NCBI GenBank assembly: GCA_028284415.1 | Contig: JANQRU010000005.1 | Location: 186,001 to 250,000, forward strand | DNA: 64,000 nucleotides | Direction: 5' to 3' | Origin: Pyrinomonadaceae bacterium | Lineage (GTDB): Bacteria > Acidobacteriota > Blastocatellia > Pyrinomonadales > Pyrinomonadaceae | Shown here: one piece after another, positions 1 to 7,964 of the stretch | Numbering within the stretch: position 1 is the first letter of the stretch | Layout of the letters: each line of letters opens with the position of its first letter | Made by a program: the position numbers and the translations under genes | Notes under the pieces: generated by a model | What the model was told of the DNA's origin: nothing | The model's input: the letters and a program-made list of their open reading frames with translations, nothing else | Database searches by the model: none

Positions 1-263
1 CGCAGACATTTCTTTGGATGCTTTCGTTTCCTTCCGTCTAAAAAATGTGTCAGCATATCGTGCTTCATTTCATAAGCACCGACTCTTAGACTGCTATGCC
101 ACAGATTGTCATCGTTTTCTCGCGTTGAGTAGGCTTTGATAAAAGATTTATTTTTGTAATATATTTTTAAGATTCCCCGTTCTTCTCCCTTCGGATCAGT
201 TCCTGTTCTTAACAAATGCAAAACGTAATCTGTTTTTGGCTCTGGAAAAATATACTCAGACAT
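1..263 (-). CDS. Partial hypothetical protein, possibly DUF5675-like
   Basis: The open frame runs off the left edge; 87 codons are visible from an ATG at 261-263. The start is supported by a strong Shine-Dalgarno GAGGAG (minus strand, complement of 271-276) eight bases upstream. The visible part has no signal peptide. It contains KAYSTREND followed by LRVGAYEMK, loosely like the TLE...PAGTYxV pattern of DUF5675 proteins found near phage-type lysis and secretion genes. That link is weak. The gene lies 21 bases downstream of the papain-like gene and is probably cotranscribed with it. Confidence 0.6.
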   Translation of the reverse strand, partial: MSEYIFPEPKTDYVLHLLRTGTDPKGEERGILKIYYKNKSFIKAYSTRENDDNLWHSSLRVGAYEMKHDMLTHFLDGRKRKHPKKCL

Positions 264-284
264 AAAATAACTCCTCAAAATAAA

Positions 285-878
285 TTAAAACCTGTATTTT
301 GGATAAGTGCCGAGTGTCGGAAAGTATGAAGCTTGCGTTTTGAATAAGTGCGAAGGTATCTCTAAGCGTTCAGCAGCGTCTATTCCCCAAAACTGTCCAA
401 GTTTTTCTCGTTGGTATTTTGGAACTCCCGCTACTTTAAAAAGTGTGTTTACCCAAGCGGCACAATTATCATCAAACAGACCGTATTCAAGCGGATTTCT
501 AGCTGTATTTCTTTTGTAGTTTTCAGCAAGTCTTACAACTTCATTGGCAAAGGCTGTGTCATTTCCTTTTGGTGGTTTGACATAGTGTTTCTGTGTTCCC
601 CAATCAAAAGGGTTGAAAAAATCCCAAATAGGTGTGTTATCTAAAAGGTCTTTAGCAGAAAGAACATCACTAGGCTCATTAGGTATATAAATCATATTTC
701 CGCCTTTGCTGAATCCGCCTAGCGTTACAAACTCAGCTCCATTGTGTTTTTGTGTGGGAATAGCCGTTGGTAAACAAATGTTGTCTATTAAAATTAAAAT
801 ATAATGATGATTGCCTAATCCGATATTAAAACGGCTTCCTAAGTTTCTCGCTATCCAATTTACTGTTGCTTTTCCCAT
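285..878 (-). CDS. Possible permuted papain-like (LRAT/YiiX-type) protein, 197 aa
   Basis: I do not recognise the family with certainty. A His pair lies early (H24-H25, in GLGNHHYILIL) and a Cys lies late (C139, in DDNCAAWVNTLFK). The order His before Cys, with an NC-type motif opening a helix, matches circularly permuted NlpC/P60 or LRAT-like thiol hydrolases, which cleave amide or ester bonds in lipids or peptides. There is no signal peptide, so it is made as a cytoplasmic protein or exported by a dedicated route. Shine-Dalgarno GAGGAG precedes the ATG. It sits between a DUF5675-like partial gene and a membrane-protein gene and may have its own promoter in the repeat at 932-968. Confidence 0.65.
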   Translation of the reverse strand: MGKATVNWIARNLGSRFNIGLGNHHYILILIDNICLPTAIPTQKHNGAEFVTLGGFSKGGNMIYIPNEPSDVLSAKDLLDNTPIWDFFNPFDWGTQKHYVKPPKGNDTAFANEVVRLAENYKRNTARNPLEYGLFDDNCAAWVNTLFKVAGVPKYQREKLGQFWGIDAAERLEIPSHLFKTQASYFPTLGTYPKYRF

Positions 879-931
879 CTTTATCTAAATCTCCTCAATA
901 ATTTTGAGTCTTTAATAATTAACCGACTCAT

Positions 932-968
932 TAATAGTGTTGTGACAGGCAAAAACATTTCACTTTTT
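932..968 (-). repeat. Intergenic direct repeat copy A (probable promoter region)
   Basis: This copy contains TAATAGTGTTG, an eight-base spacer and CAAAAACATTTCACTTTTT. A closely related segment lies at 1825-1862. Each lies 50-100 bases upstream of a minus-strand start, so they are probably duplicated promoter or operator sequence. Confidence 0.5.
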
Positions 969-1005
969 TGAAAAATTATTTTTTTTGAGCTCAGTTCACA
1001 AGAAA

Positions 1006-1034
1006 AAAAGAGCATGAAATTTTCATGCTCTTTT
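1006..1034 (-). terminator. Intrinsic terminator after the membrane-protein gene
   Basis: The inverted repeat is nearly perfect, with 14-base arms (AAAAGAGCATGAAA and TTTCATGCTCTTTT) around one base. Read on the minus strand it ends in a run of T. It lies about 30 bases past the stop codon at 1065. Confidence 0.75.
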
Positions 1035-1064
1035 ACTTGCTCTAAATTAATTTCACCTTGAAAA

Positions 1065-1769
1065 TTACTGCATTTGACCTGCTCCAGGGAAAACCTGCTT
1101 ATATGCGACAGTAATTGCAGCATAAATTATTGGTAGAACAAAAAATAGTCCCACACATAGAGCGAGAATTCCTGCGAGAATAATTGCTCCTAAAAGCAAC
1201 ATCAGCAAAAACATTCCACCGAAGTTTCCCCAACCCGCTTTGGCACTCAACTTAATCGCTTCCATCAAAGATAGGTCGTATTCAGCCAATAGAGGCAAAC
1301 CGAATGCAAGTGTAATGAAAAGGATTATGCTCCCCAATAATGTAAATCCACTAATGAGAAAAGAAAGTAAGGTCATCAATGCCGCCAAACCTCCCGTTAG
1401 CTCATTCGGGTTGTAAATTGCCAGAAATTCAGCAAGCCTCAGACCAATTCGGTAAAGATTGGAAATCCCGCCCGGCAGTAGAAATAAGAAGCCGATAATC
1501 ATCGCCGGAAAAAATTTGTTAAATCCTTGAAAAAGCATTCCAAATTCAACACTTTCGCCGCGATACTGTCGCAGCATCGCATAATAAACCCCGACTAGAA
1601 TCGGACCTGCAATGATCCAACTAATTACAGGAATACACCCTAAGATCAAGATAATTGCCCCCATCCCAAAAAACATGAAGTAATTCGGTTTAACAATCTC
1701 CCAACCACGACTCAGACATTCACCAACATTTATCGCACCTTTGTTAAAATTGATATTTTCCATACTCAT
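1065..1769 (-). CDS. Polytopic membrane protein, 234 aa (DUF975/DUF4013-like)
   Basis: The protein is very hydrophobic, with about five or six membrane segments (roughly residues 30-60, 90-115, 140-170 and 190-230) and a short N-terminal cytoplasmic tail. The GWEIVKPNYFMF opening and repeated gly-rich helices resemble DUF975/DUF4013-type integral membrane proteins of unknown function; no catalytic motif is visible. The first ATG (MSMENI) has AAGG only two bases away. The second ATG (MENI, six bases in) has better spacing and may be the true start. It has its own terminator (1006-1034) and a likely promoter in the repeat at 1825-1862. Confidence 0.75.
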   Translation of the reverse strand: MSMENINFNKGAINVGECLSRGWEIVKPNYFMFFGMGAIILILGCIPVISWIIAGPILVGVYYAMLRQYRGESVEFGMLFQGFNKFFPAMIIGFLFLLPGGISNLYRIGLRLAEFLAIYNPNELTGGLAALMTLLSFLISGFTLLGSIILFITLAFGLPLLAEYDLSLMEAIKLSAKAGWGNFGGMFLLMLLLGAIILAGILALCVGLFFVLPIIYAAITVAYKQVFPGAGQMQ

Positions 1770-1824
1770 AACCTTAAAGTCTCTCTTAGCTTTTGAATTA
1801 TTTTTGCTTACTTAAACAACTTGT

Positions 1825-1862
1825 TAGTAGTGTTGAATAAGACAAAAACATTTCACTTTTTC
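1825..1862 (-). repeat. Intergenic direct repeat copy B (probable promoter region)
   Basis: This copy matches 932-968 (TAGTAGTGTTG, eight-base spacer, then CAAAAACATTTCACTTTT). The similarity continues to a degraded AAAAAAGAGCAT hairpin near 1884-1910 that corresponds to the intact terminator at 1006-1034. The unit duplicated is therefore a terminator plus promoter block. Confidence 0.5.
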
Positions 1863-1981
1863 CTATTTCTTAGTCAGAAAGTAAAAAAGAGCATAGAATT
1901 CCTATACCCTTTCACTTGATGTAAAACTAATCGAATCTTCTTTAGCATAATGTAAAAAGTGGCAATCAGAAAACATAATCT

Positions 1982-2902
1982 TTAGTTTTTCTTCTTTCGT
2001 TTCTTGACCTTCTTAACTGTGGTCTTTTTCCCTTTTTGGTTTTTTACTGTTTTCTTCTTTCCTTTTGTAACCGTAGTTTTTCCCGTATTTTTATTTTTTC
2101 TAACCTTTACACCCTTTGTTTTCTTAACCGTCCGACCATTAGCATTTGTTCGAGTTCGTGTTTTTGTTCCCTTTTTTGTTACAACTGTTTTATTGCCGTT
2201 TGATCTAACAACTCTTTTCTTTTTCACAAGCGTAGAGGTTCGCGGATTGTATCTAACTCTTTTAACGGTTTTAACTCGCACTGTTTGGGAAGGAGTAAAG
2301 TTTTTTCTGCCGACATATCTAACGGTCTTTGTTCGATACGTATTTACAGGAACAGGACGACGGACACGCCAAGAACGTGGATAAGTTCGCCAACCGTAAA
2401 CTGAACGATACGGACTGTAGTTTGGACGATACATCCAATTTATAACATTCCAATTGGAAAGGTTTGTAGCACGTGGCACTACATAGTAATTAGCTCCATA
2501 AAGTGTTGGCGTTCCCTGCACCTGAAAATTGTAACCGTTGACATCTTTTTCAACTGCAAGTGCGGCGACATCTTGAAATTGATCCTCTGCTAAAACGGAC
2601 TGAACTGAAACTAAATGCGTATCTCCTTCGACATTTTCAACAACCCGCAAATAATCAATCTCGCCATTTTCGTCTAGATCAACATTATTAATGCCACTTT
2701 CTTCATTATTTAATTTATGCTCAAAGTCTTCGAGATTTTTAGAATCCTTAAAAACCTCTGCAACGGCATTTAAATCCAAACCAATTCCTTCTGCTGAACT
2801 AGCAAATGCTGATGTTTGTTGGGTTTCTTGTGCCACAATGCCAATAGCAAAAATAGCCGTAATTAGAATAATCAAACCTAGCTGTGTTTTTATTTTTTTC
2901 AT
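1982..2902 (-). CDS. Secreted protein with Lys/Arg-rich tail, 306 aa
   Basis: An N-terminal signal peptide (residues 1-25, ending in AIGIVAQ) predicts export. Residues 30-160 form a conserved-looking domain with DLDENGEIDYLRV, an EF-hand-like acidic loop that could bind calcium, then LVSVQSVLAEDQFQDVA. I recall similar domains in flavobacterial secreted proteins of unknown role. Residues 165-306 are extremely basic and low in complexity, with KTV, TKKG and VKK repeats, and would bind nucleic acid, acidic polysaccharide or the cell surface. AAAGGAGT before the ATG supports the start. The basic tail is similar in style to that of the secreted protein at 9833-10573 but is not obviously homologous. 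Confidence 0.75.
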   Translation of the reverse strand: MKKIKTQLGLIILITAIFAIGIVAQETQQTSAFASSAEGIGLDLNAVAEVFKDSKNLEDFEHKLNNEESGINNVDLDENGEIDYLRVVENVEGDTHLVSVQSVLAEDQFQDVAALAVEKDVNGYNFQVQGTPTLYGANYYVVPRATNLSNWNVINWMYRPNYSPYRSVYGWRTYPRSWRVRRPVPVNTYRTKTVRYVGRKNFTPSQTVRVKTVKRVRYNPRTSTLVKKKRVVRSNGNKTVVTKKGTKTRTRTNANGRTVKKTKGVKVRKNKNTGKTTVTKGKKKTVKNQKGKKTTVKKVKKRKKKN

Positions 2903-2948
2903 CCTTTACTCCTTTGTTTTTATTGTCTTATTAAATTTTCAAACACCT

Positions 2949-3674
2949 TTATTCATACATTGTGATATGAAAGTGATCGTCATGTTTTTCATATTTGGAA
3001 ACTCTCGGAAGTTTATAGATTTTAGGATCATTAAAGAGAATACTTTTCACATTTGGATCAGCGAGAAACAGTTCGATAAGCAATTTTGTTCGGTCGCTAT
3101 CATATTGATCGTTGAAGATATTGACAGGCGTTTGTAGCACATCTTTACGGCAAGGTCTCATATCCACATTCAATCCTTCTTGATGAGTTCCATGTGGCGA
3201 CATATATCCGCCAAATTTAAAACTTATGTCTCCTACTCCAACTAATCCATAACTTGCCAGATTATATTGATTCGTAATCGTTCTCTGTTGCATCTGAAAT
3301 TGCTTACAAACTCTCACTATCGTTTCAATAGTTTTCTTCGATCCCCATTGTCTTGCACCAATATCAGCCGACCGACCATATTGGTAATAACCGCTTCCGA
3401 AACCAAAATTCTGCGGCAATTGCTTCCATTTTGTTTGGAGTTTTCTGAGTGTTCCGCCATTTGGATCAACCCTGCCGTCAGGAACTGCCATATAGCTTGA
3501 TTGAAACTTTTTGATTTCCTCGACTGTTCGATCACCTTCCGTTCCATTGCACACACCATCAACCGAAAGAAATCTTGGGCTAATCCATCTATTTAACAAA
3601 TTCTGAACTTTTCTTACATCTACTGAGTTGTTTACACTACCTTTGCCAACCGATGCTGTTATTGATACTTTCAT
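2949..3674 (-). CDS. MepA-like murein hydrolase with peptidoglycan-binding domain, 241 aa
   Basis: The N-terminal half (residues 5-85) is a peptidoglycan-binding domain of the SVGKGSVNNSVDVRKVQNLL type. The C-terminal half (about 90-241) carries the LAS-metallopeptidase signature HQEGLNVD (H164, D171) and KHDDHFHI (H234, H236). These match the zinc ligands of penicillin-insensitive murein endopeptidase MepA (HQTGLDVD in the enteric enzyme). The predicted role is hydrolysis of peptide cross-links in peptidoglycan. There is no signal peptide, which is unusual for a MepA and suggests export by a contractile or phage-like machine, or lysis-linked release. AGAGGT precedes the start. The neighbours are secreted and papain-like proteins. 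Confidence 0.8.
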   Translation of the reverse strand: MKVSITASVGKGSVNNSVDVRKVQNLLNRWISPRFLSVDGVCNGTEGDRTVEEIKKFQSSYMAVPDGRVDPNGGTLRKLQTKWKQLPQNFGFGSGYYQYGRSADIGARQWGSKKTIETIVRVCKQFQMQQRTITNQYNLASYGLVGVGDISFKFGGYMSPHGTHQEGLNVDMRPCRKDVLQTPVNIFNDQYDSDRTKLLIELFLADPNVKSILFNDPKIYKLPRVSKYEKHDDHFHITMYE

Positions 3675-3718
3675 GTTTTTTTACCTCTAATACTTCTATT
3701 GCTTAGGCAACTCTAAAC

Positions 3719-3774
3719 AAAAACTTGAGCGAACGAATGAGTCTGGAGACCTGATTTCCTCCGCTCAAGTTTTT
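3719..3774 (-). terminator. Intrinsic terminator downstream of module A secreted gene
   Basis: Arms of 13 bases (AAAAACTTGAGCG and CGCTCAAGTTTTT) flank a 30-base loop. On the minus strand the stem is followed by TTTTTGTTT. It closes the minus-strand operon 5497-3793. Confidence 0.65.
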
Positions 3775-3792
3775 ATATTTTTTTTGATTTTT

Positions 3793-5193
3793 CTATTTCG
3801 CTCTGTTTGAAGGAACGTGAAATGGATTTCCGACCTTTGGGACTCTCTTCGCCATCGCTTTTCCTTCCGCCGTCTTCCAAGGAACTCCGTAAAACAACCC
3901 CATCTCCGGCATCGGCGTTAAACGGTAATCAAAAGATGCACCGCCATTAGGAATTTCCATTTCAATCATTGCCGCGTCGTAAAATAGATTCACGTTTCTG
4001 CTTGCTTGTTCGGCGTGCGGAACGATTTTTCCATTTGTAACCTTCCAGCGAAAAATGCGAAGAGTCTCGCCATTTGAGATAACCTTGCATTCCCAATTTC
4101 CCGGATTGTCTTCAACCTTTACCTCGTCTAAAGTGGATTTGTCCTCGCCTGTGTAGATCGGCATCTCGAGTACGAGATCTCTGAAAACAACCTTATCAAC
4201 GTAAGGGTTTCCGCGTTGATATTTCGGTATCAGACGATCAATGTAAGTTCCGACTTCGTCATTTCGCCCACTTTTTGCGTCCTGCACGTTGTCGCGGTCA
4301 AGATTGTTGGTAAAATCAATTCTCTGTCCGTTGACCGTACATCGCGTAAACATTCTGTTCGGAAGATATTTTCCGCTCTTCGGAGAAAATGTCGAATAAA
4401 TTCTAAGAGTGCGAAGTTTTCCTGCATAGTTTGATCTTTCAACCGGTTCACGAAAATATCCGGCGTTTCGAAAACCGTAGTCAAAATAGGCAAAGGCAAC
4501 TGCGGTCTCGGCGTGGCGTTGGATATAATAACTCGGAATATCTTGTTGCGGTTTCCGTGCGTTACCGCGAACTTTCGTGGCACGGTGGACGTCAATTTTA
4601 TATGTGCGAACGAGCTTTTCTTCATCCGTATCACCATTGATAAAATAAACTTTGACATCCATCTTACCTGTCTCTTTGCTGACTTCTTCCTTATTGAAAC
4701 ACTGTAGATTTGTTTCCATATAATCATCGTAATCTAATAAATATTCTCGACGAATTACATTTGATCTGATCCTGTCATCCTTTGCCTTGGTCTTAATAAC
4801 GCCTTCACAACGAACGCTGGACAGTTGCTTTCCGTTTTTCACAACCGCGATGCGGAAAGCACTCCTTCCGGGAAAAGTCCCCATCAAACGCAGACGTGAT
4901 TTCATATACCATCCGAGGTCTTGGTCTTTCCGCGAACTTGAAGCAAAGTTGGTTTTATGCTCTGCATTGAAAAATGTATAGGCATCGTCCATAACCATCT
5001 GCCTGTTCGATGGAGTGCCTGTATTTGCTGAATTTCCATCCGTCTTCTGAACTTCTTGTTTATGTTTTGTTTTTTCAACTTTCGGCTTTTTAATTTTCGG
5101 AACTTTGATTCTGAATTGTCCAAAAACCGAATTTGTGCAAGCCGTCAAAAGTATTAAAATAGCGATAAAATTTAATGTTTTTATTAACCTCAT
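3793..5193 (-). CDS. Secreted KIKKPKV-type protein, module A paralogue, 466 aa
   Basis: A hydrophobic leader ends LILLTACTNSVFGQ. It contains LTAC, a possible lipobox, but also a type I site at VFGQ, so either a lipoprotein or a soluble exported protein is possible. A basic FRIKVPKIKKPKVEK segment follows, then a roughly 400-residue domain that starts MVMDDAYTFFNAE. It ends GNPFHVPSNRAK, after PHAEQASRNVNLFYD. The protein at 7965-9320 shares all these landmarks, so the two are paralogues. No known domain is recognised. The gene lies 22 bases downstream of the small CxxC-HTH gene (5216-5497), with AAGGAA before the ATG, and both are divergent from the winged-helix regulator at 5655. It is probably the regulated output of that module. 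Confidence 0.75.
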   Translation of the reverse strand: MRLIKTLNFIAILILLTACTNSVFGQFRIKVPKIKKPKVEKTKHKQEVQKTDGNSANTGTPSNRQMVMDDAYTFFNAEHKTNFASSSRKDQDLGWYMKSRLRLMGTFPGRSAFRIAVVKNGKQLSSVRCEGVIKTKAKDDRIRSNVIRREYLLDYDDYMETNLQCFNKEEVSKETGKMDVKVYFINGDTDEEKLVRTYKIDVHRATKVRGNARKPQQDIPSYYIQRHAETAVAFAYFDYGFRNAGYFREPVERSNYAGKLRTLRIYSTFSPKSGKYLPNRMFTRCTVNGQRIDFTNNLDRDNVQDAKSGRNDEVGTYIDRLIPKYQRGNPYVDKVVFRDLVLEMPIYTGEDKSTLDEVKVEDNPGNWECKVISNGETLRIFRWKVTNGKIVPHAEQASRNVNLFYDAAMIEMEIPNGGASFDYRLTPMPEMGLFYGVPWKTAEGKAMAKRVPKVGNPFHVPSNRAK

Positions 5194-5215
5194 ATTTTTT
5201 TCCTTACTTTTTCGT

Positions 5216-5497
5216 TTAGTACAATAATTTTTTCCGTTGAAAAGATTTTGCTAATGAGTTTGGACAAACAAATAAATGAAATGAATCATCCTCAAAAAAA
5301 TGAGTTTTTTTAGTTTCAATTCTTCTGTAAATTTCCCTTGAACTAATTTGCAAAATTTCCGCTATCAGCACAGGCGGAACCATGATTTGTTTGCCCTCAC
5401 AAACTTTGCAAAATGGATATTTTTCTTTGGAATTTATCGCATAAATTTCTATGCTTTCTTTTTTGACAAAAAGTTCTGTTCGCCTGATTCGCTTCAT
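5216..5497 (-). CDS. Small CxxC helix-turn-helix protein, module A, 93 aa
   Basis: A short protein with CKVC at residues 30-33 and another Cys at 78. The central VLIAEILQISSREIYRRIE resembles the helix-turn-helix of MerR/excisionase-type proteins. It then has HFFEDDSFHLFVCPNSL. I recall this arrangement (CxxC, ISxRxIYRxIE, HFxE, VCxNSL) as a recurrent small-protein type in Acidobacteriota, function unknown. A role as DNA-binding partner or metal/redox-sensitive regulator is an inference. The paralogue is at 10595-10888. It is the first gene of the minus operon, 157 bases from the divergent winged-helix regulator; its ATG has no clear Shine-Dalgarno. Confidence 0.75.
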   Translation of the reverse strand: MKRIRRTELFVKKESIEIYAINSKEKYPFCKVCEGKQIMVPPVLIAEILQISSREIYRRIETKKTHFFEDDSFHLFVCPNSLAKSFQRKKLLY

Positions 5498-5654
5498 ATA
5501 GTTTTTTTGAAATCTTTCCGCTTTCGAAGATTTTTAGTAAAATGCTTGTAAATAACTTTTTTGCAAATTACGAAAACCAACATAAAAGAATCTTGTGATA
5601 AATGTCCTCAAGATTTGGCTCAATTAGTTATCAATCAGTTATCAAGAACTCTTT
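5498..5654. promoter_or_regulatory. Divergent promoter/operator region, module A
   Basis: The 157 bases between divergent starts share two blocks with the equivalent region of module B (10889-11048). One is GTAAAAT-N5/6-TAAAT-N2-CTTTTTT (here 5537-5562). The other is a TCAAGA...TCTTTATG stretch that ends at the regulator start. Conservation in both copies suggests promoter or operator sites for the membrane regulator or the small HTH protein. Confidence 0.5.
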
Positions 5655-7922
5655 ATGGACAATAAAACCAACAACTTATACGAATTTGGTAGTTTCCGAA
5701 TGGATACAAAAGAGCGTGTTCTTTTTCAGGACAAGGAAGCGATTTTTCTTGCCCCGAAGGTTTTTGATACGCTTGAATTTCTTGTAGAAAGAAATGGCAA
5801 GGTCGTTTCCAAAAACGAATTACTGGATGAAGTTTGGGCAGATTCGTTTGTTGAAGAAAGTAATTTGACGCAAAATATTTACGTCTTAAGAAAGACGCTC
5901 GGCAAGGAGTTCATCGAAACGGTTCCGCGACGAGGATATCGGTTTTCGTCAGAAGTTAAAATACTGGAAAATGGAAATGGAAACAGTTATGCAAGCAATG
6001 AGTCTGATGAAATATTAATTGCCAAAAGAACAAAAACCTCTGCTTATCTAAAAGAAGAAGTTTTTGAGGAAGATACCGAAACCGAAAGTGTTCCCGCGGA
6101 AAAGACTGAAAAATCGTTTTTTAGGTTTGGGAAGCTTCAAATCGGAATTGTTGCAGGGCTTTTAATAGCTGTTTTAGTTGGGGCTTTAGGACTATTACTT
6201 TGGCAAAGAAACTTCTCTGCATCGAATGATTCCATTCTTGAAAATGTAAAACTTGATAATTTAACCGATACAGGAAACGTTCAAAATTTTGTCATCTCAC
6301 CTGACGGACAATTCTTGGCGTTTATCAGAAAGGACAAGACTGAAAATGATTCGATTTGGATAAAAGACATTTCGACCAAAAAAGCAATACCGATTGATTT
6401 GCCCAAAAGGTTCAAACCACAATCGCTCGACTTTTCGCCTGATGGAAAATTTATATATTTTCTCCATCGTCCGATTAATTCGAGAGGTGCAGAAATTTAT
6501 AAAACAACAAGATTTGGCGGTGATTCCGACATTGTTGCTGATGACGTTTGGAGTCAAATTTCCGTTTCGCCCAACGGAGAAGAAATCGCTTTCTATCGTT
6601 TTGACCGCGAAGAAAATCAAGCCCAATTAATTTTTTACAATGTTGAGGAAAAGAGTGAAAAGGCTGTCCTAACCAAGGAATTTCCTGAAAGTTTTGACCG
6701 CAGAAGTTTTCCTGCTTGGTCGGCGGATGCGAAAAAAATATATTCGATTATAAAATCACAAGTGCGAGGCATTTCAAAACTTGCTGAAATTGATGTGCAA
6801 ACAGGAAAAGAAAAAGTCATTAAGACTCCAAAGATTCGTCAGTTTATGTCAGTTGTGGCTTTACCCAATGGAGAGGATTTGATTTTTACAGCCCGCGAAA
6901 GAAGAAAATTCCCGCAAATTTACAAAATGAAAACGATGGGCGGAGAATTTAAGCGTCTGACCAATGATTTGAATTTTTACAGAAAGCTTTCGCTTTCTAA
7001 AGATGGGAAAAAACTCACCGCTTTGCAAAAGAATGCCTTCTCGCACATATGGTTTCTACCCGAAGCCTCACCCGAAAAGGCAATTCAATTAACATCAGGA
7101 AAAAACAGTAGACACGGTAAACAAGGTATAGATATTTTACCCGACGGAAGAATTACTTTTACGTCGCTCGATGATTTTAATCGAGATATTTGGACGGTCA
7201 ATCCAAAAGATAAATCAAAGCAACAATTCACTAAACAAAGTAATGGAATAAATGAACGCCCGCTGGTTTCAAATGATGGAAATTACATCTACTACAATTC
7301 CGCTCAGGGAAAAACAAACGACATAAAAAGAATTGGAATCAGTAGCGGACAGATTGAAAATATCATTGAAACTAAAACAGGAAATGAGATTTTTCCAAAC
7401 ACCTCACCTGATGGACAAACACTCTATTTCATCCGTCGAAGTAAAGGAAAATCTGCTATTTATAAAAGAAGTTTGGCGGATGGCAAAGAAACCGAAATTA
7501 AAACTCCCAAAGATTTCATCATTGACAGCTTTTTAACAGTTTCCCCCGACGGCAGATTCCTAGCCTTCCGACAGGCTGATAAACAAAAGCGTTATGAAAT
7601 TGCCGAAACTGAAACAAGTCCTGTTGAAATCGGAATAATTTCGCTCGAAGATGATGACTTCGAACCAAAAACAATTACGGTTAAGACCTCGCAATCCCAG
7701 TTTCGCTGGAGCAAAACAAGCGATGCAATTTACTTCATCAAACACACTCCCAAAACTTCCGAAATTTGGAAACAAGAAGTTTTCGCCGATGTTGAACCAA
7801 AAAAAGTCATCGAACTTGAAGACACACGCATTTTTCATTTCAAGTTTGCCGATACTGGCGATCTAGCCATTTCAAGAGGTAATCATCTTGACGATGTAGT
7901 TTTATTAACCAATTTTAATTAA
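5655..7922 (+). CDS. Transmembrane winged-helix regulator with TolB-like beta-propeller, module A, 755 aa
   Basis: Residues 6-103 are an OmpR/PhoB-type winged-helix DNA-binding domain (FEFLVERNGKVVSK-like core, recognition region EESNLTQNIYVLRK, then ETVPRRGYRF), as in CadC and ToxR. One membrane helix follows (about 161-183). Residues 195-755 form a TolB/WD40-like beta-propeller with repeated SPDGxxLAF blades, predicted to lie in the periplasm. The architecture implies a one-component sensor that reads an extracytoplasmic signal and binds DNA from the membrane. It is divergent from the CxxC-HTH and secreted genes. The ligand is unknown. The module B paralogue is at 11049-13298. Confidence 0.85.
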   Translation: MDNKTNNLYEFGSFRMDTKERVLFQDKEAIFLAPKVFDTLEFLVERNGKVVSKNELLDEVWADSFVEESNLTQNIYVLRKTLGKEFIETVPRRGYRFSSEVKILENGNGNSYASNESDEILIAKRTKTSAYLKEEVFEEDTETESVPAEKTEKSFFRFGKLQIGIVAGLLIAVLVGALGLLLWQRNFSASNDSILENVKLDNLTDTGNVQNFVISPDGQFLAFIRKDKTENDSIWIKDISTKKAIPIDLPKRFKPQSLDFSPDGKFIYFLHRPINSRGAEIYKTTRFGGDSDIVADDVWSQISVSPNGEEIAFYRFDREENQAQLIFYNVEEKSEKAVLTKEFPESFDRRSFPAWSADAKKIYSIIKSQVRGISKLAEIDVQTGKEKVIKTPKIRQFMSVVALPNGEDLIFTARERRKFPQIYKMKTMGGEFKRLTNDLNFYRKLSLSKDGKKLTALQKNAFSHIWFLPEASPEKAIQLTSGKNSRHGKQGIDILPDGRITFTSLDDFNRDIWTVNPKDKSKQQFTKQSNGINERPLVSNDGNYIYYNSAQGKTNDIKRIGISSGQIENIIETKTGNEIFPNTSPDGQTLYFIRRSKGKSAIYKRSLADGKETEIKTPKDFIIDSFLTVSPDGRFLAFRQADKQKRYEIAETETSPVEIGIISLEDDDFEPKTITVKTSQSQFRWSKTSDAIYFIKHTPKTSEIWKQEVFADVEPKKVIELEDTRIFHFKFADTGDLAISRGNHLDDVVLLTNFN

Positions 7923-7964
7923 ATCTTGATTCTCATTTTTCTCAATCAAATTAGAAACGGAAAT

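Noticed and set aside
881..1123. 80-aa minus-strand frame before the papain-like gene
   Set aside because: It runs through the terminator and overlaps the end of the membrane-protein gene in another frame; composition is that of non-coding AT-rich DNA.
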